From: JACDCA01 sp040881785
GTDB lineage: Bacteria; Acidobacteriota; Vicinamibacteria; Vicinamibacterales; 2-12-FULL-66-21
Length of the DNA: 39,495 nucleotides
Assembly (NCBI GenBank): GCA_040881785.1
Contig: JBBECO010000049.1
Coordinates: 1 to 39,495 of the forward strand
Reading direction: 5' to 3'
Every line of letters begins with the position of its first letter. Position 1 is the stretch's first letter. Under the pieces are notes generated by a model. It was given only the letters and a program-made list of their open reading frames with translations. It was not told where the DNA came from and made no database searches. Shown here in pieces: positions 7,908 to 18,820 of this stretch. The translations under genes were made by a program, and so were the position numbers.

Positions 7908-8240
7908 ATGCCCATCGGTGTGATCCGGAAGGTGGAGGCGCTCAGGGTCGACTTCCGCTCGGCGGCGCAGGTCGCGGATATGCTCGGCGTGAGCCGTTCC
8001 CAGGTGACGCGGTGGCTTCGAGGCGCCGGCATCGATCCGCTGAACGCCGAGAAGGTCGACCTCCTGGAACTGGTCTGGTCGAACCTGCTCCGCCTCTACG
8101 ATCGCGAGGCCGCCCTGTCCTGGCTGTTCGGTATCAATCCGCTCCTCGGCGATCGCCGTCCCATCGACCTGGTCCGCCAGGGGCGCGCCGAGGAGCTGAT
8201 GCGTGCGATCCGGGCCGAGCGGTCCGACGCGTTCCTGTGA
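7908..8240 (+). CDS. Xre/MbcA/ParS-type antitoxin (DUF2384)
   Basis: A 110-residue antitoxin of the RES-Xre family. It has an N-terminal helix-turn-helix (AAQVADMLGVSRSQVTRWLRG, split here as AAQVADMLGVSRSQVT and RWLRG) and a C-terminal toxin-binding region (REAALSWLFGINPLLGDRRP and IDLVRQGRAEELMRAI). The first of these matches the WL..PN..L.G..P motif of DUF2384, and the second its end. ATG 7908 is chosen because it lies just after the operator. The stop overlaps the toxin GTG start by 4 bases, giving coupled translation. Confidence 0.87.
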   Translation: MPIGVIRKVEALRVDFRSAAQVADMLGVSRSQVTRWLRGAGIDPLNAEKVDLLELVWSNLLRLYDREAALSWLFGINPLLGDRRPIDLVRQGRAEELMRAIRAERSDAFL

Positions 8241-8791
8241 TCCTCTTTCGCTGCTTCGCCTGGAACGAAGCGGGGAGCCGTGACGAACGCGATGGACCGC
8301 TCTGGTTCCCACGCGAGTTCCAGGGCGAAGGGCGCCACGACAATCCTGACCTCTACGGCTGCCTGTATCTCGCGGACCGCGCGGTGTCCTCCGTTGTCGA
8401 ACAACTCGCTCGCTTTCGCGGCCAGCGGCTGACGCCGGCGCTGCTGCGCCGGCGCGGACTCCCGCTCGCGCTGGCCGAGTTGGAGTTACCGGCGGGTTCA
8501 GAGCTGGTGGACCTCGACGATCCGATCGTGCTCCGCCGGGAGAAGCTGCGGCCGTCCGTCGTGGCCACCCGCGAGCGCGAGATCACGCAGCCGCAGGCGC
8601 GCGCGCTTCATGCGAAGCATACCGGCGCAGCGGGCCTTCGCTGGTGGTCGACTTACGAGTCGCTCTGGATGCACGTGACCCTGTTCGATCGCGCCGCCAG
8701 GGACCTGCGGTTGAAAGAGGTGCGGGCGCTCACGATCGACGATGCCGCGGTGGCCGAAGCGGCGCAGCGCTTCGCCATGCAGGTGCGGTAA
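8237..8791 (+). CDS. RES-domain toxin
   Basis: A 184-residue RES-family toxin. Characterised members degrade NAD+. The N-terminal LFRCFAW supplies the conserved Arg, GCLYLADRAVSSVVEQLARF the Glu region, and RWWSTYESLWMHVTLFDRA the Ser region and the typical end of the fold. Length is normal. The GTG start (8237) overlaps the antitoxin stop (GTGA). With the upstream operator this looks like a complete, functional type II pair. A rho-independent-like hairpin follows immediately. Confidence 0.87.
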   Translation: MILFRCFAWNEAGSRDERDGPLWFPREFQGEGRHDNPDLYGCLYLADRAVSSVVEQLARFRGQRLTPALLRRRGLPLALAELELPAGSELVDLDDPIVLRREKLRPSVVATREREITQPQARALHAKHTGAAGLRWWSTYESLWMHVTLFDRAARDLRLKEVRALTIDDAAVAEAAQRFAMQVR

Positions 8792-8796
8792 AGAAA

Positions 8797-8830
8797 AAAG
8801 GCCGGCCAGGATTGCTCCCGGCCGGCCTTT
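8797..8830. terminator. Bidirectional intrinsic terminator
   Basis: AAAGGCCGGCC (8797-8807) pairs perfectly with GGCCGGCCTTT (8820-8830) around a 12-base loop, with A/T-rich flanks on both sides. It closes the Xre/RES operon on the plus strand and can also act on groESL read-through from the right. Confidence 0.75.
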
Positions 8831-8836
8831 GAAGAA

Positions 8837-8910
8837 AACTCCCAACCGCCAATTTCCAACTCCCAACTCCCAAAGGTGTTCCTTGGGAGTTGGCCGTTGG
8901 GAGTTGGTCG
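8837..8910. repeat. Heptad inverted-repeat array, AACTCCC type
   Basis: The left half (8837-8871) is a run of 7-base units beginning with AA: AACTCCC, AACCGCC, AATTTCC, AACTCCC, AACTCCC. The right half (8883-8910) is the reverse complement, also in exact 7-base phase: TTGGGAG, TTGGCCG, TTGGGAG, TTGGTCG. Together they can form a long hairpin between the terminator and the groL stop codon. Confidence 0.8.
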
Positions 8911-8920
8911 TTGACAGGCG

Positions 8921-10555
<1,635 letters not shown>

Positions 10556-10593
10556 ATGTCTCTATCGCTCCGTTGAAATCGTGAATCCTGTTG

Positions 10594-10905
10594 TTACTTC
10601 GTGATCACGCCGAGGATCTCTTCCTCGCGCATGATGAGGTACTCGGTGCCCTCGAGCTTGATCTCCTGGCCCGAGTACTTGCCGAACAGGATCGTGTCGC
10701 CTTCCTTCACGTCGAGCGGCGTCACCTTGCCGTCCTTCTCGATCTTGCCCTTGCCGACGGCAATCACCTTGCCCTGCTGGGGCTTTTCCTTGGCCGAGTC
10801 CGGGATGATGATCCCGCCGACCTTCTGTTCGCCTTCTTCGATGCGCTGCACGATGACTCGGTCGTGCAGGGGACGGATACCGACTGCGGATTTCGTGGCT
10901 GCCAT
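10594..10905 (-). CDS. groES: Co-chaperonin GroES (Hsp10)
   Basis: A 103-residue co-chaperonin that caps GroEL. It carries IRPLHDRVIVQRIEEGEQKVGGI with the mobile loop region (EGEQKVGGIIIPDSAKEKP) and the roof/β-barrel motif VKEGDTILFGKYSGQEIKL. It is first in the operon and starts at ATG 10905, with a GGGAG-type ribosome site upstream on the minus strand. The heat-shock promoter with CIRCE elements lies about 110 bases upstream. Confidence 0.97.
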   Translation of the reverse strand: MAATKSAVGIRPLHDRVIVQRIEEGEQKVGGIIIPDSAKEKPQQGKVIAVGKGKIEKDGKVTPLDVKEGDTILFGKYSGQEIKLEGTEYLIMREEEILGVITK

Positions 10906-10992
10906 ACTGCGCGTCTCTCCCGTGTAAACGGTTGATTTGTGGATGTAAACGGACCAAAAAGCTTAACAAAAAGCCTGGGGGTGCCCGGTGCG

Positions 10993-11019
10993 GTAGCACT
11001 CGGTGTCCCCGACTGCTAA
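10993..11019. promoter_or_regulatory. CIRCE element 1 (HrcA operator)
   Basis: GTAGCACTC-N9-GACTGCTAA matches the CIRCE consensus TTAGCACTC-N9-GAGTGCTAA at 8 of 9 positions in each arm, with exactly 9 bases between. It overlaps the -10 edge and the expected start site of the groESL transcript, the usual place for HrcA repression. Confidence 0.88.
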
Positions 11020-11047
11020 ATGTATCGGAGCGGGAGGGGGATGTCAA
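11019..11047 (-). promoter_or_regulatory. groESL sigma70-type promoter
   Basis: On the minus strand, TTGACA (11042-11047) is followed by a 17-base spacer and TACATT (11019-11024), a near-consensus promoter pointing into groES. It sits precisely between the two CIRCE sites. Confidence 0.82.
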
Positions 11048-11071
11048 GCAGTCCGGGCCGTCGAGTGCTAA
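11045..11071. promoter_or_regulatory. CIRCE element 2 (degenerate left arm)
   Basis: A perfect right half-site GAGTGCTAA (11063-11071) is preceded, after exactly 9 bases, by CAAGCAGTC, which matches the CIRCE left arm at 6 of 9 positions. It overlaps the -35 hexamer of the groESL promoter, so HrcA could clamp the promoter from both sides. Confidence 0.65.
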
Positions 11072-11087
11072 CGCCGAGACGGCCCGG

Positions 11088-11181
11088 ATGGGAGATGGCA
11101 AATGGGAAATGGGATAGTGCTCAGCTTCAGAGACGGCGGTGGAAATGGGCACTTTGCCATTTCCCATCTCCCATTTCCCAT
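11088..11181. repeat. Heptad inverted-repeat array, ATGGGAA type
   Basis: Left units in 7-base phase: ATGGGAG, ATGGCAA, ATGGGAA, ATGGGAT (11088-11115). Right units, the reverse complement: TTGCCAT, TTCCCAT, CTCCCAT, TTCCCAT (11154-11181). The two halves can form a long stem. It lies between the groESL promoter and the end of the Fis-like gene. Confidence 0.8.
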
Positions 11182-11208
11182 CCGGATCAAGCGGAACGCT
11201 TGATCCGG
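11182..11208 (-). terminator. Perfect 11-bp hairpin overlapping the end of the Fis-like gene
   Basis: CCGGATCAAGC (11182-11192) and GCTTGATCCGG (11198-11208) pair completely around a 5-base loop. The hairpin covers the last codons and the stop of the Fis-like gene. It lacks a long U tract, so it may end transcription only partly or protect the 3' end. Confidence 0.5.
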
Positions 11209-11396
11209 TACTCCGTCATCTTTCGTGCGACGGTGTTGCGGTGCATGCCGAGCATCTCGGCGGCGTCGCCGACGCTGCCCTTCGACCGCTGCAGGGCCCG
11301 CGCGATGAACATCTTCTCGAACTCGCGCCGCGCGTCGTCGTACAGGACGCCCTTGTCGAGCATCTCCTGGACGAGTTTCTCGAGCTGGTCGCGCAC
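11187..11396 (-). CDS. Small Fis-type helix-turn-helix protein
   Basis: A DNA-binding protein of about 69 residues, made almost wholly of the Fis/NtrC C-terminal fold: FEKMFIARALQRSKGSVGDA, then the HTH AAEMLGMHRNTVARKMTEY, ending RIKRSA. It lacks receiver and ATPase domains, so it is a free-standing Fis-like regulator or nucleoid protein. GTG 11396, 4 bases after the purC stop, is preferred because the long helix before the HTH is then included. ATG 11363 is the alternative. Tight spacing suggests co-transcription with purC. Its targets cannot be inferred. Confidence 0.8.
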   Translation of the reverse strand: MRDQLEKLVQEMLDKGVLYDDARREFEKMFIARALQRSKGSVGDAAEMLGMHRNTVARKMTEYRIKRSA

Positions 11397-11400
11397 CGGC

Positions 11401-12330
11401 TTACACGAGCTCTCGACCGGACAGGAGGCGGAACGCCTCGACGTACTTCTCGCGGGTCTTCCGCACGACCTCGTCGGGGAGCGTGGGGACGGGCGGCTGT
11501 TTGTTCCACTTGATGTCTTCGAGATAGTCCCGGACGAACTGCTTGTCGAAGCTCGGGACGCCGTGGCCGGGCGCATAGGAGGCGCGCGGCCAGAAACGCG
11601 AGGAGTCGGGTGTCAGCACCTCGTCGATGAGCACGACGTCGGTCGCCGGGTCGCCGTCGCCCACCAGGCCAAATTCAAATTTCGTGTCGGCGATGATGAT
11701 TCCCTTCGACTCCGCGTGCTCGCAGCCGCGGCGATAGATCTCCAGCGTCAGCTCCCTGAGCCGCTTGATCAGCTCCTGGCCGACGATCGCGCCGGCCTGT
11801 TCGTACGAGATGTTCTCGTCGTGGCCCGTATCGGCCTTGGTGGCCGGGGTGAAGATCGGCTCCGGCAGCCGGTCGGACTCGCGGAGTCCTGAGGGCAGCG
11901 GGATGCCGCAGACGGCGCCGGTCTGCTGATACTCCTTCCATCCCGATCCGGAGAGATACCCGCGGGCCACGCATTCGACCGGCAGCGGACGCGTCATGCG
12001 CGTCAGCATCGTGCGGCCGCGGAGCAGGTCCGCGTGCGCCCGCGCAGCGGCGGGGAAGTCGTTCACGTCGATCGAGAGGAGGTGATGCGGAACGAGCCCG
12101 GCGAGCCGCTCGAACCAGAAGGCCGACAACTGCGTCAGGACCTTGCCCTTGTCCGGAATGCCGGACCCGAGCACGCAGTCGAAGGCGGAGATGCGGTCGG
12201 TGGCGATCATCAGCAGCGCGGTCTCGCCGGAATCGAGTGCGACTTCGTAGACGTCGCGCACCTTGCCGCGACGATGCAGCGGAAGACCGTCGAGTGCAGT
12301 GTCGAGGACGGGAGTCGAAGTGGACAGCAC
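11401..12330 (-). CDS. purC: Phosphoribosylaminoimidazole-succinocarboxamide synthase
   Basis: SAICAR synthetase of de novo purine synthesis, which joins CAIR and aspartate using ATP. At 309 residues it is normal for the family. Motifs are HRRGKVRDVYE (the ATP-binding GKVRDVY), MIATDRISAFDCVL, ECVARGYLSGSGWKEY, and the downstream IIADTKFEFG and DEVLTPDSSRFW. GTG 12330 is chosen, with a CGAGG ribosome site upstream; the open frame upstream of it is non-coding hairpin sequence. The Fis-like gene follows directly. Confidence 0.95.
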   Translation of the reverse strand: MLSTSTPVLDTALDGLPLHRRGKVRDVYEVALDSGETALLMIATDRISAFDCVLGSGIPDKGKVLTQLSAFWFERLAGLVPHHLLSIDVNDFPAAARAHADLLRGRTMLTRMTRPLPVECVARGYLSGSGWKEYQQTGAVCGIPLPSGLRESDRLPEPIFTPATKADTGHDENISYEQAGAIVGQELIKRLRELTLEIYRRGCEHAESKGIIIADTKFEFGLVGDGDPATDVVLIDEVLTPDSSRFWPRASYAPGHGVPSFDKQFVRDYLEDIKWNKQPPVPTLPDEVVRKTREKYVEAFRLLSGRELV

Positions 12331-12375
12331 GGGAACCTCGCGAGGAAGAGCAGGAAGCTTACACCAAAAGAGGTT

Positions 12376-12437
12376 GGCGGGGGATAAACCCCCGCCCCAC
12401 ACAGCCATCGGTGTGGGGCGGGGGTTCATCCCCCGCC
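12376..12437. repeat. 27-bp near-perfect inverted repeat (REP-like hairpin)
   Basis: The arms 12376-12402 and 12411-12437 are reverse complements at 26 of 27 positions around an 8-base loop. Each arm also contains a smaller palindrome (GGCGGGGG...CCCCCGCC). It fills most of the gap between the DUF4097-like gene and purC, and could act as a terminator, an mRNA stabiliser or a REP-type repeat. Confidence 0.85.
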
Positions 12438-12439
12438 AT

Positions 12440-13591
12440 TCACTTTCTCTTGAGCACGATCTCGCCGCGCGTGGCGCGGAGGGTGATCGTCGGACCGCCG
12501 CCGGCGACGACGCCGAGCACGCGGGCTTCGCGCCGAGGCGGCGGCGGGACCGTGCCCTCGTCAGGTGCCTCGACGCGGAGGCCCTCTTTTTCGAGAGCGG
12601 CGTCGAGCGTGATGCGCCCGTTGACGGCGAGGGCGTCGAGCTTGAACCCCCCCGTCGGGACGGTGACCTCCAGCGGTTCGGTCCCATCGTTATAGATCGC
12701 CAGCGGGGCGGGCGCGGCCTGATCGACGCGGATCTCGGTCTGCCGGCCGTCGATGCGCGTATCCGTCCTCAGGCCGACGATGACCACTTCACCGAGGTTG
12801 GCGTTCACCCGCACGGGTCCCGTCAGGCCGTCGAGTTTCTCGAAGTGCATCTCGGCGGCCCGGGCTTCGACCTCCAGCGCTCCCGCCAGCCCTTCCGCCC
12901 GCAGCTCGCCGGTCTGCAGCGACAGCGTGACGTCGCCGCGCACGTTCGACACCCGCGCGTCCGCGCCGGCGTTGGTCGTGAGCTTGAGGGACCCGACGTC
13001 GCTGATCGTGATCGTGCTGCCGCGCTGCGTCGCGCTGACGGCGCCGGCGACGGTGCTGATCGTCGTCGCCCCGCGGGTGATCCCCATGGCGAGCCGCGCC
13101 ACGTTGGTCACCGTCAGTTCGCCGTTCTTCTCGTCGATCCTGACGCCCAGCCGGGACGGGATCTTCAGCCGCAGCGTGGGACGCTGCCGCCCCTCGGTCG
13201 GCGCGTCGACGGCGATGATCAGCACGGGACCCGCCTCGTCGAATTTCAGCGTCGTGGCTTTGGCCCGCTGCTCGGCTTCCGCCTTGTCGAAGCCATTGGA
13301 CCTGACGTGCAGGTCGGCGTCGATGTCGGCGCGGTCTTCACCGGTGATCGTCATGCCGCCGACCGGGATCCTGATGCGGATTTCCTGGATCGTGTCCGGG
13401 AGCGGCCGGGTCAGGGCGTGCGTCGCCTCGGCGGTTTCGTTCTGCCCCCGGACCTCACGCCGCACGTTGTCGATGATCCGCGACAGCGAGAATCCCCGCT
13501 CCGTCGGGTCGGGCGGCGGCGCGGTGACCTGATACACCACGAAACCGACCAGAATGAACGCCGCGGCGAGCAATAACTCACGTTTTCCCAT
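12440..13591 (-). CDS. Membrane-anchored DUF4097-like β-repeat protein
   Basis: A 383-residue protein. It has one N-terminal membrane anchor (GKRELLLAAAFILVGFVVYQV) followed by a long β-rich external domain of short repeated strands (for example GELTVTNVARLAMGITRG, GSTITISDVGSLKLTTNAG and GDVTLSLQTGELRAEGL). This pattern resembles the β-helix 'putative adhesin' (DUF4097) family. ATG 13591 has AGGTGA upstream. It is transcribed away from the flippase-like gene, with only 18 bases between the starts. Its role is unknown; family members are often annotated only as cell-envelope proteins. Confidence 0.72.
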   Translation of the reverse strand: MGKRELLLAAAFILVGFVVYQVTAPPPDPTERGFSLSRIIDNVRREVRGQNETAEATHALTRPLPDTIQEIRIRIPVGGMTITGEDRADIDADLHVRSNGFDKAEAEQRAKATTLKFDEAGPVLIIAVDAPTEGRQRPTLRLKIPSRLGVRIDEKNGELTVTNVARLAMGITRGATTISTVAGAVSATQRGSTITISDVGSLKLTTNAGADARVSNVRGDVTLSLQTGELRAEGLAGALEVEARAAEMHFEKLDGLTGPVRVNANLGEVVIVGLRTDTRIDGRQTEIRVDQAAPAPLAIYNDGTEPLEVTVPTGGFKLDALAVNGRITLDAALEKEGLRVEAPDEGTVPPPPRREARVLGVVAGGGPTITLRATRGEIVLKRK

Positions 13592-13609
13592 AGACTTGTC
13601 ACCTAACAC

Positions 13610-14656
13610 ATGCGTTCACGGGCCCGCTCGATCCTCATTCTCGCCGTCACGGTGGGTCTGCTGGCGTATTTTTTCCGAGACGTCGATCTGGCTCGCGTCT
13701 GGGCCGAGACCCGGCGCGCGAACCCGTGGCAGCTGGCGCTCGCCGTCGCGGTGACGCTGCTGACGTATCTGTTGCGGGCCTGGCGGTGGCAGTCGCTGCT
13801 GGCGCCCATCGGCCCGACGCGCTTCAGCACGGCGTTTCGCACCACCGTCATCGGCTTTGCGGCCAGTTTCTTTCTGCCGGCCCGCGCCGGTGAAGTGATC
13901 CGGCCGTACCTGCTGGCGCGCCGGGAAGGGCTGAAGCCGACGGCCACGTTCGCGACGATTATCCTCGAACGGCTGCTGGACCTGGCGGCCGTGCTCCTGC
14001 TGTTCGGCCTGTTCGTGCTCACGGTGCCGGACGGCGTGATCTCGGGCGGCCCGGAGAAATTCGCGCACGTCCAGTTCTGGGGCACCGTGGCGGCCGGCGC
14101 GGCGGTGGTCGGTCTGGCGCTCCTTTTCGCGCTGGCGGGCCATCCCGAGCGGCTCGGCCGCGCCGCCGGGCGGGTCGAAGCGGTCCTGCCGGCACGCGCC
14201 GCGCGCTTCGTGGCGCACCTGGTGGAATCGTTCGCGCAGGGCCTGGCCGTCATGCGCCAGCCGGCCCGGCTCGTCGCGGCCCTTGCGCTGTCATTTCCTC
14301 TGTGGCTGTCGATTGCGGCGGGTATCTGGCTGACATCGCAGGCGTTTCATATTACGTTCCCGTATACCGGTTCGTTCCTGGTGATGACGCTGCTGATCGT
14401 GGGCGTCGCCGTGCCGACACCCGGCGCGATCGGGGGATTTCATACGGCGTACAAGATCACGGTGGAAACGTTCTTTGCCGCCGCGCCCGCTCAGGCGGCC
14501 GGTGCTGCGATCGTCCTGCACGCGATCTCGTTCGTGCCGGTCACGATCCTCGGCGTGATCTTCATGGCCCAGGACGGGCTCACGTTCAGCGGCGTCCAGA
14601 AGACCGCGCAGGAGCCGCCGGCGGTGTCCGCCGAGGCCGGCACGAACCCGGAGTGA
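13610..14656 (+). CDS. Flippase-like / LPG synthase transmembrane-domain protein
   Basis: A 348-residue integral membrane protein with about eight hydrophobic helices, similar to the membrane half of lysylphosphatidylglycerol synthases (AglD/UPF0104-like). It includes the family motifs LLRAWRWQSLLAPIG and FFLPARAGEVIRPYLLARRE, a central LLERLLDL-type segment (IILERLLDLAAVLLLFG) and the late motif VAVPTPGAIGGFHTAYK. It lacks the aminoacyl-transfer domain, so it probably moves or modifies lipids. There is no ribosome site before ATG 13610, so a leaderless or weakly translated message is possible. Confidence 0.82.
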   Translation: MRSRARSILILAVTVGLLAYFFRDVDLARVWAETRRANPWQLALAVAVTLLTYLLRAWRWQSLLAPIGPTRFSTAFRTTVIGFAASFFLPARAGEVIRPYLLARREGLKPTATFATIILERLLDLAAVLLLFGLFVLTVPDGVISGGPEKFAHVQFWGTVAAGAAVVGLALLFALAGHPERLGRAAGRVEAVLPARAARFVAHLVESFAQGLAVMRQPARLVAALALSFPLWLSIAAGIWLTSQAFHITFPYTGSFLVMTLLIVGVAVPTPGAIGGFHTAYKITVETFFAAAPAQAAGAAIVLHAISFVPVTILGVIFMAQDGLTFSGVQKTAQEPPAVSAEAGTNPE

Positions 14657-14663
14657 TATCGCC

Positions 14664-15122
14664 ATGAAATGTCCCTACTGCGCGCACCTCGGCGACAAGG
14701 TGGTCGACTCCCGCGAGAGCAAGGAAGGGGAAGTGATCCGCCGCCGGCGTGAGTGCCTCGGCTGCGGCCGCCGCTTCACCAGCTACGAGCGGATCGACGA
14801 GATCCCCTACATGGTGATCAAGAAGGACGGCAGCCGCGAGCGCTTCGAGCGCCAGAAGCTGATGGCCGGCCTGCTCAAGGCGTGCGAGAAGCGGCCCGTC
14901 AGCGTCGCATCGCTCGAAGCCGTGGCCGACCGCGTCGAGTCCGCGCTTCAGGAAAAGCCGGAGCGCGAGATGAGCACCGAGGAGGTCGGCGCCTTCGTGA
15001 TGAACGAGCTGCGGACGCTGGACAAGGTGGCTTACGTCCGCTTCGCCTCGGTCTACCGGCACTTCCGGGACATCGGCGAGTTCATGACCGAGTTGAAGGA
15101 CCTGTTGAACGCGAAGGAATGA
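14664..15122 (+). CDS. nrdR: Transcriptional repressor NrdR
   Basis: A 152-residue zinc-ribbon/ATP-cone repressor of ribonucleotide reductase genes. The zinc ribbon has CPYCAHLGDKVVDSRESKEG and CLGCGRRFTSYE with the four cysteines in place. The ATP-cone follows (VIKKDGSRERFERQKLMAGL). The end motif VAYVRFASVYRHFRDIGEF is typical. It begins 7 bases after the flippase-like gene. No NrdR box or nrd gene is visible here, so its targets lie elsewhere. Confidence 0.96.
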   Translation: MKCPYCAHLGDKVVDSRESKEGEVIRRRRECLGCGRRFTSYERIDEIPYMVIKKDGSRERFERQKLMAGLLKACEKRPVSVASLEAVADRVESALQEKPEREMSTEEVGAFVMNELRTLDKVAYVRFASVYRHFRDIGEFMTELKDLLNAKE

Positions 15123-15132
15123 ATCTGCCGGG

Positions 15133-17433
15133 GTGGCTGTGACGAAAGACACCGCGCGGCCGACGCTGCCGGCGCGCAAACCGCCGGTGAGGCCGGCGTC
15201 CGCCGAGCGGCGTCCGCTCCGTGACAATCCGCGCCTGATCCTCCTCGGCATCCTGGCCCTGATCGCCGCGCTGGTGGCGATGACCATCCTGGCCGACCAG
15301 TCGGCGGAGATGAACCCCGACTTCCTCACCGAAGTCGTCGTCTACGCGCTCTCGGCCGGCGTCCTGATGATGCTCATCGTGCTGGCCTTCGTGCTGGTGC
15401 GCAACATCATCAAGCTCGTAGTCGAGCGGCGGCGGGGCCTGCCGTTCTCTCGCTTCCGCGCGAAGCTGGTGCTGGCGCTGCTCGGCCTCACGATCGTGCC
15501 GTCCGTGCTGGTGCTGCTCGTCGGCGGCCAGTTGATCCGCAACAGCACGGCGCGCTGGTTCGCGGATCCGGTCGAGACCGTGCTCTCATCGGCGAACGAG
15601 ATTGCGGGCGGTTACTACCGCGAGCGGCAGGCGGAGGTCGGCGCCCACGCCGCCCGCATCGCCCTCGACGTGCCGGCCGGCGCGCTGCGCGCCGGAGACG
15701 TGGCCGCGATTCGCGCGGCCATCGAGACCGACGTGCGCGAGGGACGCGTGGCGCTCGTCGAGGTCTATCGGATACAGCCCGGCGGCCCCCCGCGCCCCGT
15801 CGTGGCCGTGGAGTCTCCCGTGCTGGCGCGGCTGCGGACCCGGGGCTCAGCCGACCGCCTGGCGGCGCGGATCGCCTCCGGCAGCCGCGACGTGACGGCG
15901 CACGACGCGGTCGACGGCGGCGACCTCGTGCGGGCGGGCCAGCTCGTACGGGATGGCGCCGGTGCGCCGGTCGGGATCGTGATCGTCAGCGACCTGCTCT
16001 CGGGCGCTCTCGCGCAGCACTCGCGGCGCATCACCGATGCCTACGAAAGCTACGCCAGGCTGGTCGTGATGCGCCCGGCGCTCGAAGGCGTTTACCTGTC
16101 CTACTTCCTGATGATGACGCTGATGATCCTGATCAGCGCCACCTGGATCGGCATGTACCTCGCGAAACGGATCACGCGTCCGATCCAGCTGCTCGCCGCC
16201 GGCGCGCGTGAGATCGGCGCCGGGCGGCTCGACCACCGGATCGAGCCGGAGACCCGCGACGAGTTCGGGTCGCTCGTCGAGGCGTTCAACACGATGGCGG
16301 GCGCGCTCGCCGCCAGCCAGCGAAAGCTCGAACGTTCGCGGCTCGATCTCGAGCGCAAACACGTCGAAGTGGAAGAGCGGCGCCGCTACATCGAAACCGT
16401 TCTGGAGCGGATTGCGACCGGCGTGGTGTCGATCGGCCCCGAGGGGCAGATCGAGACCGTGAACAGCGCGGCCGTGAAACTCCTGGACCTTCCGGCGGGT
16501 GCCGTCGGCCGCGCGGCCGATCACGTGTTCGACCGCGAGGACCTGCAGCCGCTGCGGCAGATCCTGCAGCGCGCGCGCGCCGGGGCGGCGCAGCCGCCCG
16601 CCCAGGAGATCGCCCTCACGCGCGACGGCCGCGAGGTCCATCTTGCGGCGGCCGCGACACTCCTGCCCGCCGGCGACGGCGCTGAGGCCGGCACGGTGCT
16701 GGTCTTCGACGACGTGTCACCGCTGATCCGGACGCAGCGGGTCGCCGCGTGGCGGGATGTCGCGCGCCGCCTCGCCCACGAGATCAAGAATCCGCTGACC
16801 CCGATCCAGTTGAGTGCCGAGCGGCTGCGACGGCAGTTCGCCGGCGCGCCCCCCGCGGCGCGCGCCCTCATCGACGAGTGCACCACCACCATCGTGACCG
16901 AGGTCGATTCGCTCAAGGCCCTCGTGGACGAGTTCGCACAGTTCGCCCGCATGCCGGCGCCGAAGGCCGTGCCCACGGATCTCAACCTGGTGCTCACCGA
17001 GACGATGGCGCTCTACGCGGGCCTCTTCAAGGACATCTCGCTCGCCGGGCGCCTGGCGGACGGGCTGCCGATGGTGCGGATCGACGCCGAGCAGATCCGT
17101 CGCGTCGTCATCAACCTCGTGGACAATGCGGTCGAGGCCCTGGGCGGCGCCGCGGCCGGTCCGCGCCCGGACGGCCGCGCCCCCCTGATCGAGCTCGCGA
17201 CGGCACACGATCCGGTCAACGGCGTGGTGCGCGTGACGATCAGCGACAACGGCCCGGGCATTCCCCCCGAAGACCGCGAGAAGCTGTTCATGCCCTATTA
17301 CTCGACGAAACGGCGCGGCAGCGGCCTCGGTCTCGCCATCGTCCGGCGCATCATCGCGGAGCACGGCGGCGCGATCGATGTCGCAGACAACCTGCCGTCG
17401 GGTACCATCTTCACCATTGAGCTCCCATGCTGA
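15133..17433 (+). CDS. ntrY: NtrY-like sensor histidine kinase
   Basis: A 766-residue membrane sensor kinase. Helices lie near residues 35-55, 70-90 and 110-130. A large extracytoplasmic domain follows, then another helix near 310-340 and a HAMP linker (RITRPIQLLAAGAREIGAGR). After it come a PAS domain (about 415-530), a HisKA helix with phospho-acceptor His549 (RRLAHEIKNPLTPIQLSAER) and an HATPase domain (NLVDNAVEAL and DNGPGIPPEDREKLF). This order is that of NtrY. The start is GTG 15133. NtrX follows by 4 bases, so the two form a pair. The signal sensed is unknown. Confidence 0.9.
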   Translation: MAVTKDTARPTLPARKPPVRPASAERRPLRDNPRLILLGILALIAALVAMTILADQSAEMNPDFLTEVVVYALSAGVLMMLIVLAFVLVRNIIKLVVERRRGLPFSRFRAKLVLALLGLTIVPSVLVLLVGGQLIRNSTARWFADPVETVLSSANEIAGGYYRERQAEVGAHAARIALDVPAGALRAGDVAAIRAAIETDVREGRVALVEVYRIQPGGPPRPVVAVESPVLARLRTRGSADRLAARIASGSRDVTAHDAVDGGDLVRAGQLVRDGAGAPVGIVIVSDLLSGALAQHSRRITDAYESYARLVVMRPALEGVYLSYFLMMTLMILISATWIGMYLAKRITRPIQLLAAGAREIGAGRLDHRIEPETRDEFGSLVEAFNTMAGALAASQRKLERSRLDLERKHVEVEERRRYIETVLERIATGVVSIGPEGQIETVNSAAVKLLDLPAGAVGRAADHVFDREDLQPLRQILQRARAGAAQPPAQEIALTRDGREVHLAAAATLLPAGDGAEAGTVLVFDDVSPLIRTQRVAAWRDVARRLAHEIKNPLTPIQLSAERLRRQFAGAPPAARALIDECTTTIVTEVDSLKALVDEFAQFARMPAPKAVPTDLNLVLTETMALYAGLFKDISLAGRLADGLPMVRIDAEQIRRVVINLVDNAVEALGGAAAGPRPDGRAPLIELATAHDPVNGVVRVTISDNGPGIPPEDREKLFMPYYSTKRRGSGLGLAIVRRIIAEHGGAIDVADNLPSGTIFTIELPC

Positions 17434-17437
17434 TGCC

Positions 17438-18812
<1,375 letters not shown>

Positions 18813-18820
<8 letters not shown>

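Noticed and set aside
8837..8910. CRISPR array
   Set aside because: The units are 7 bases with no unique spacers, arranged as inverted halves, and there are no cas genes in the window.
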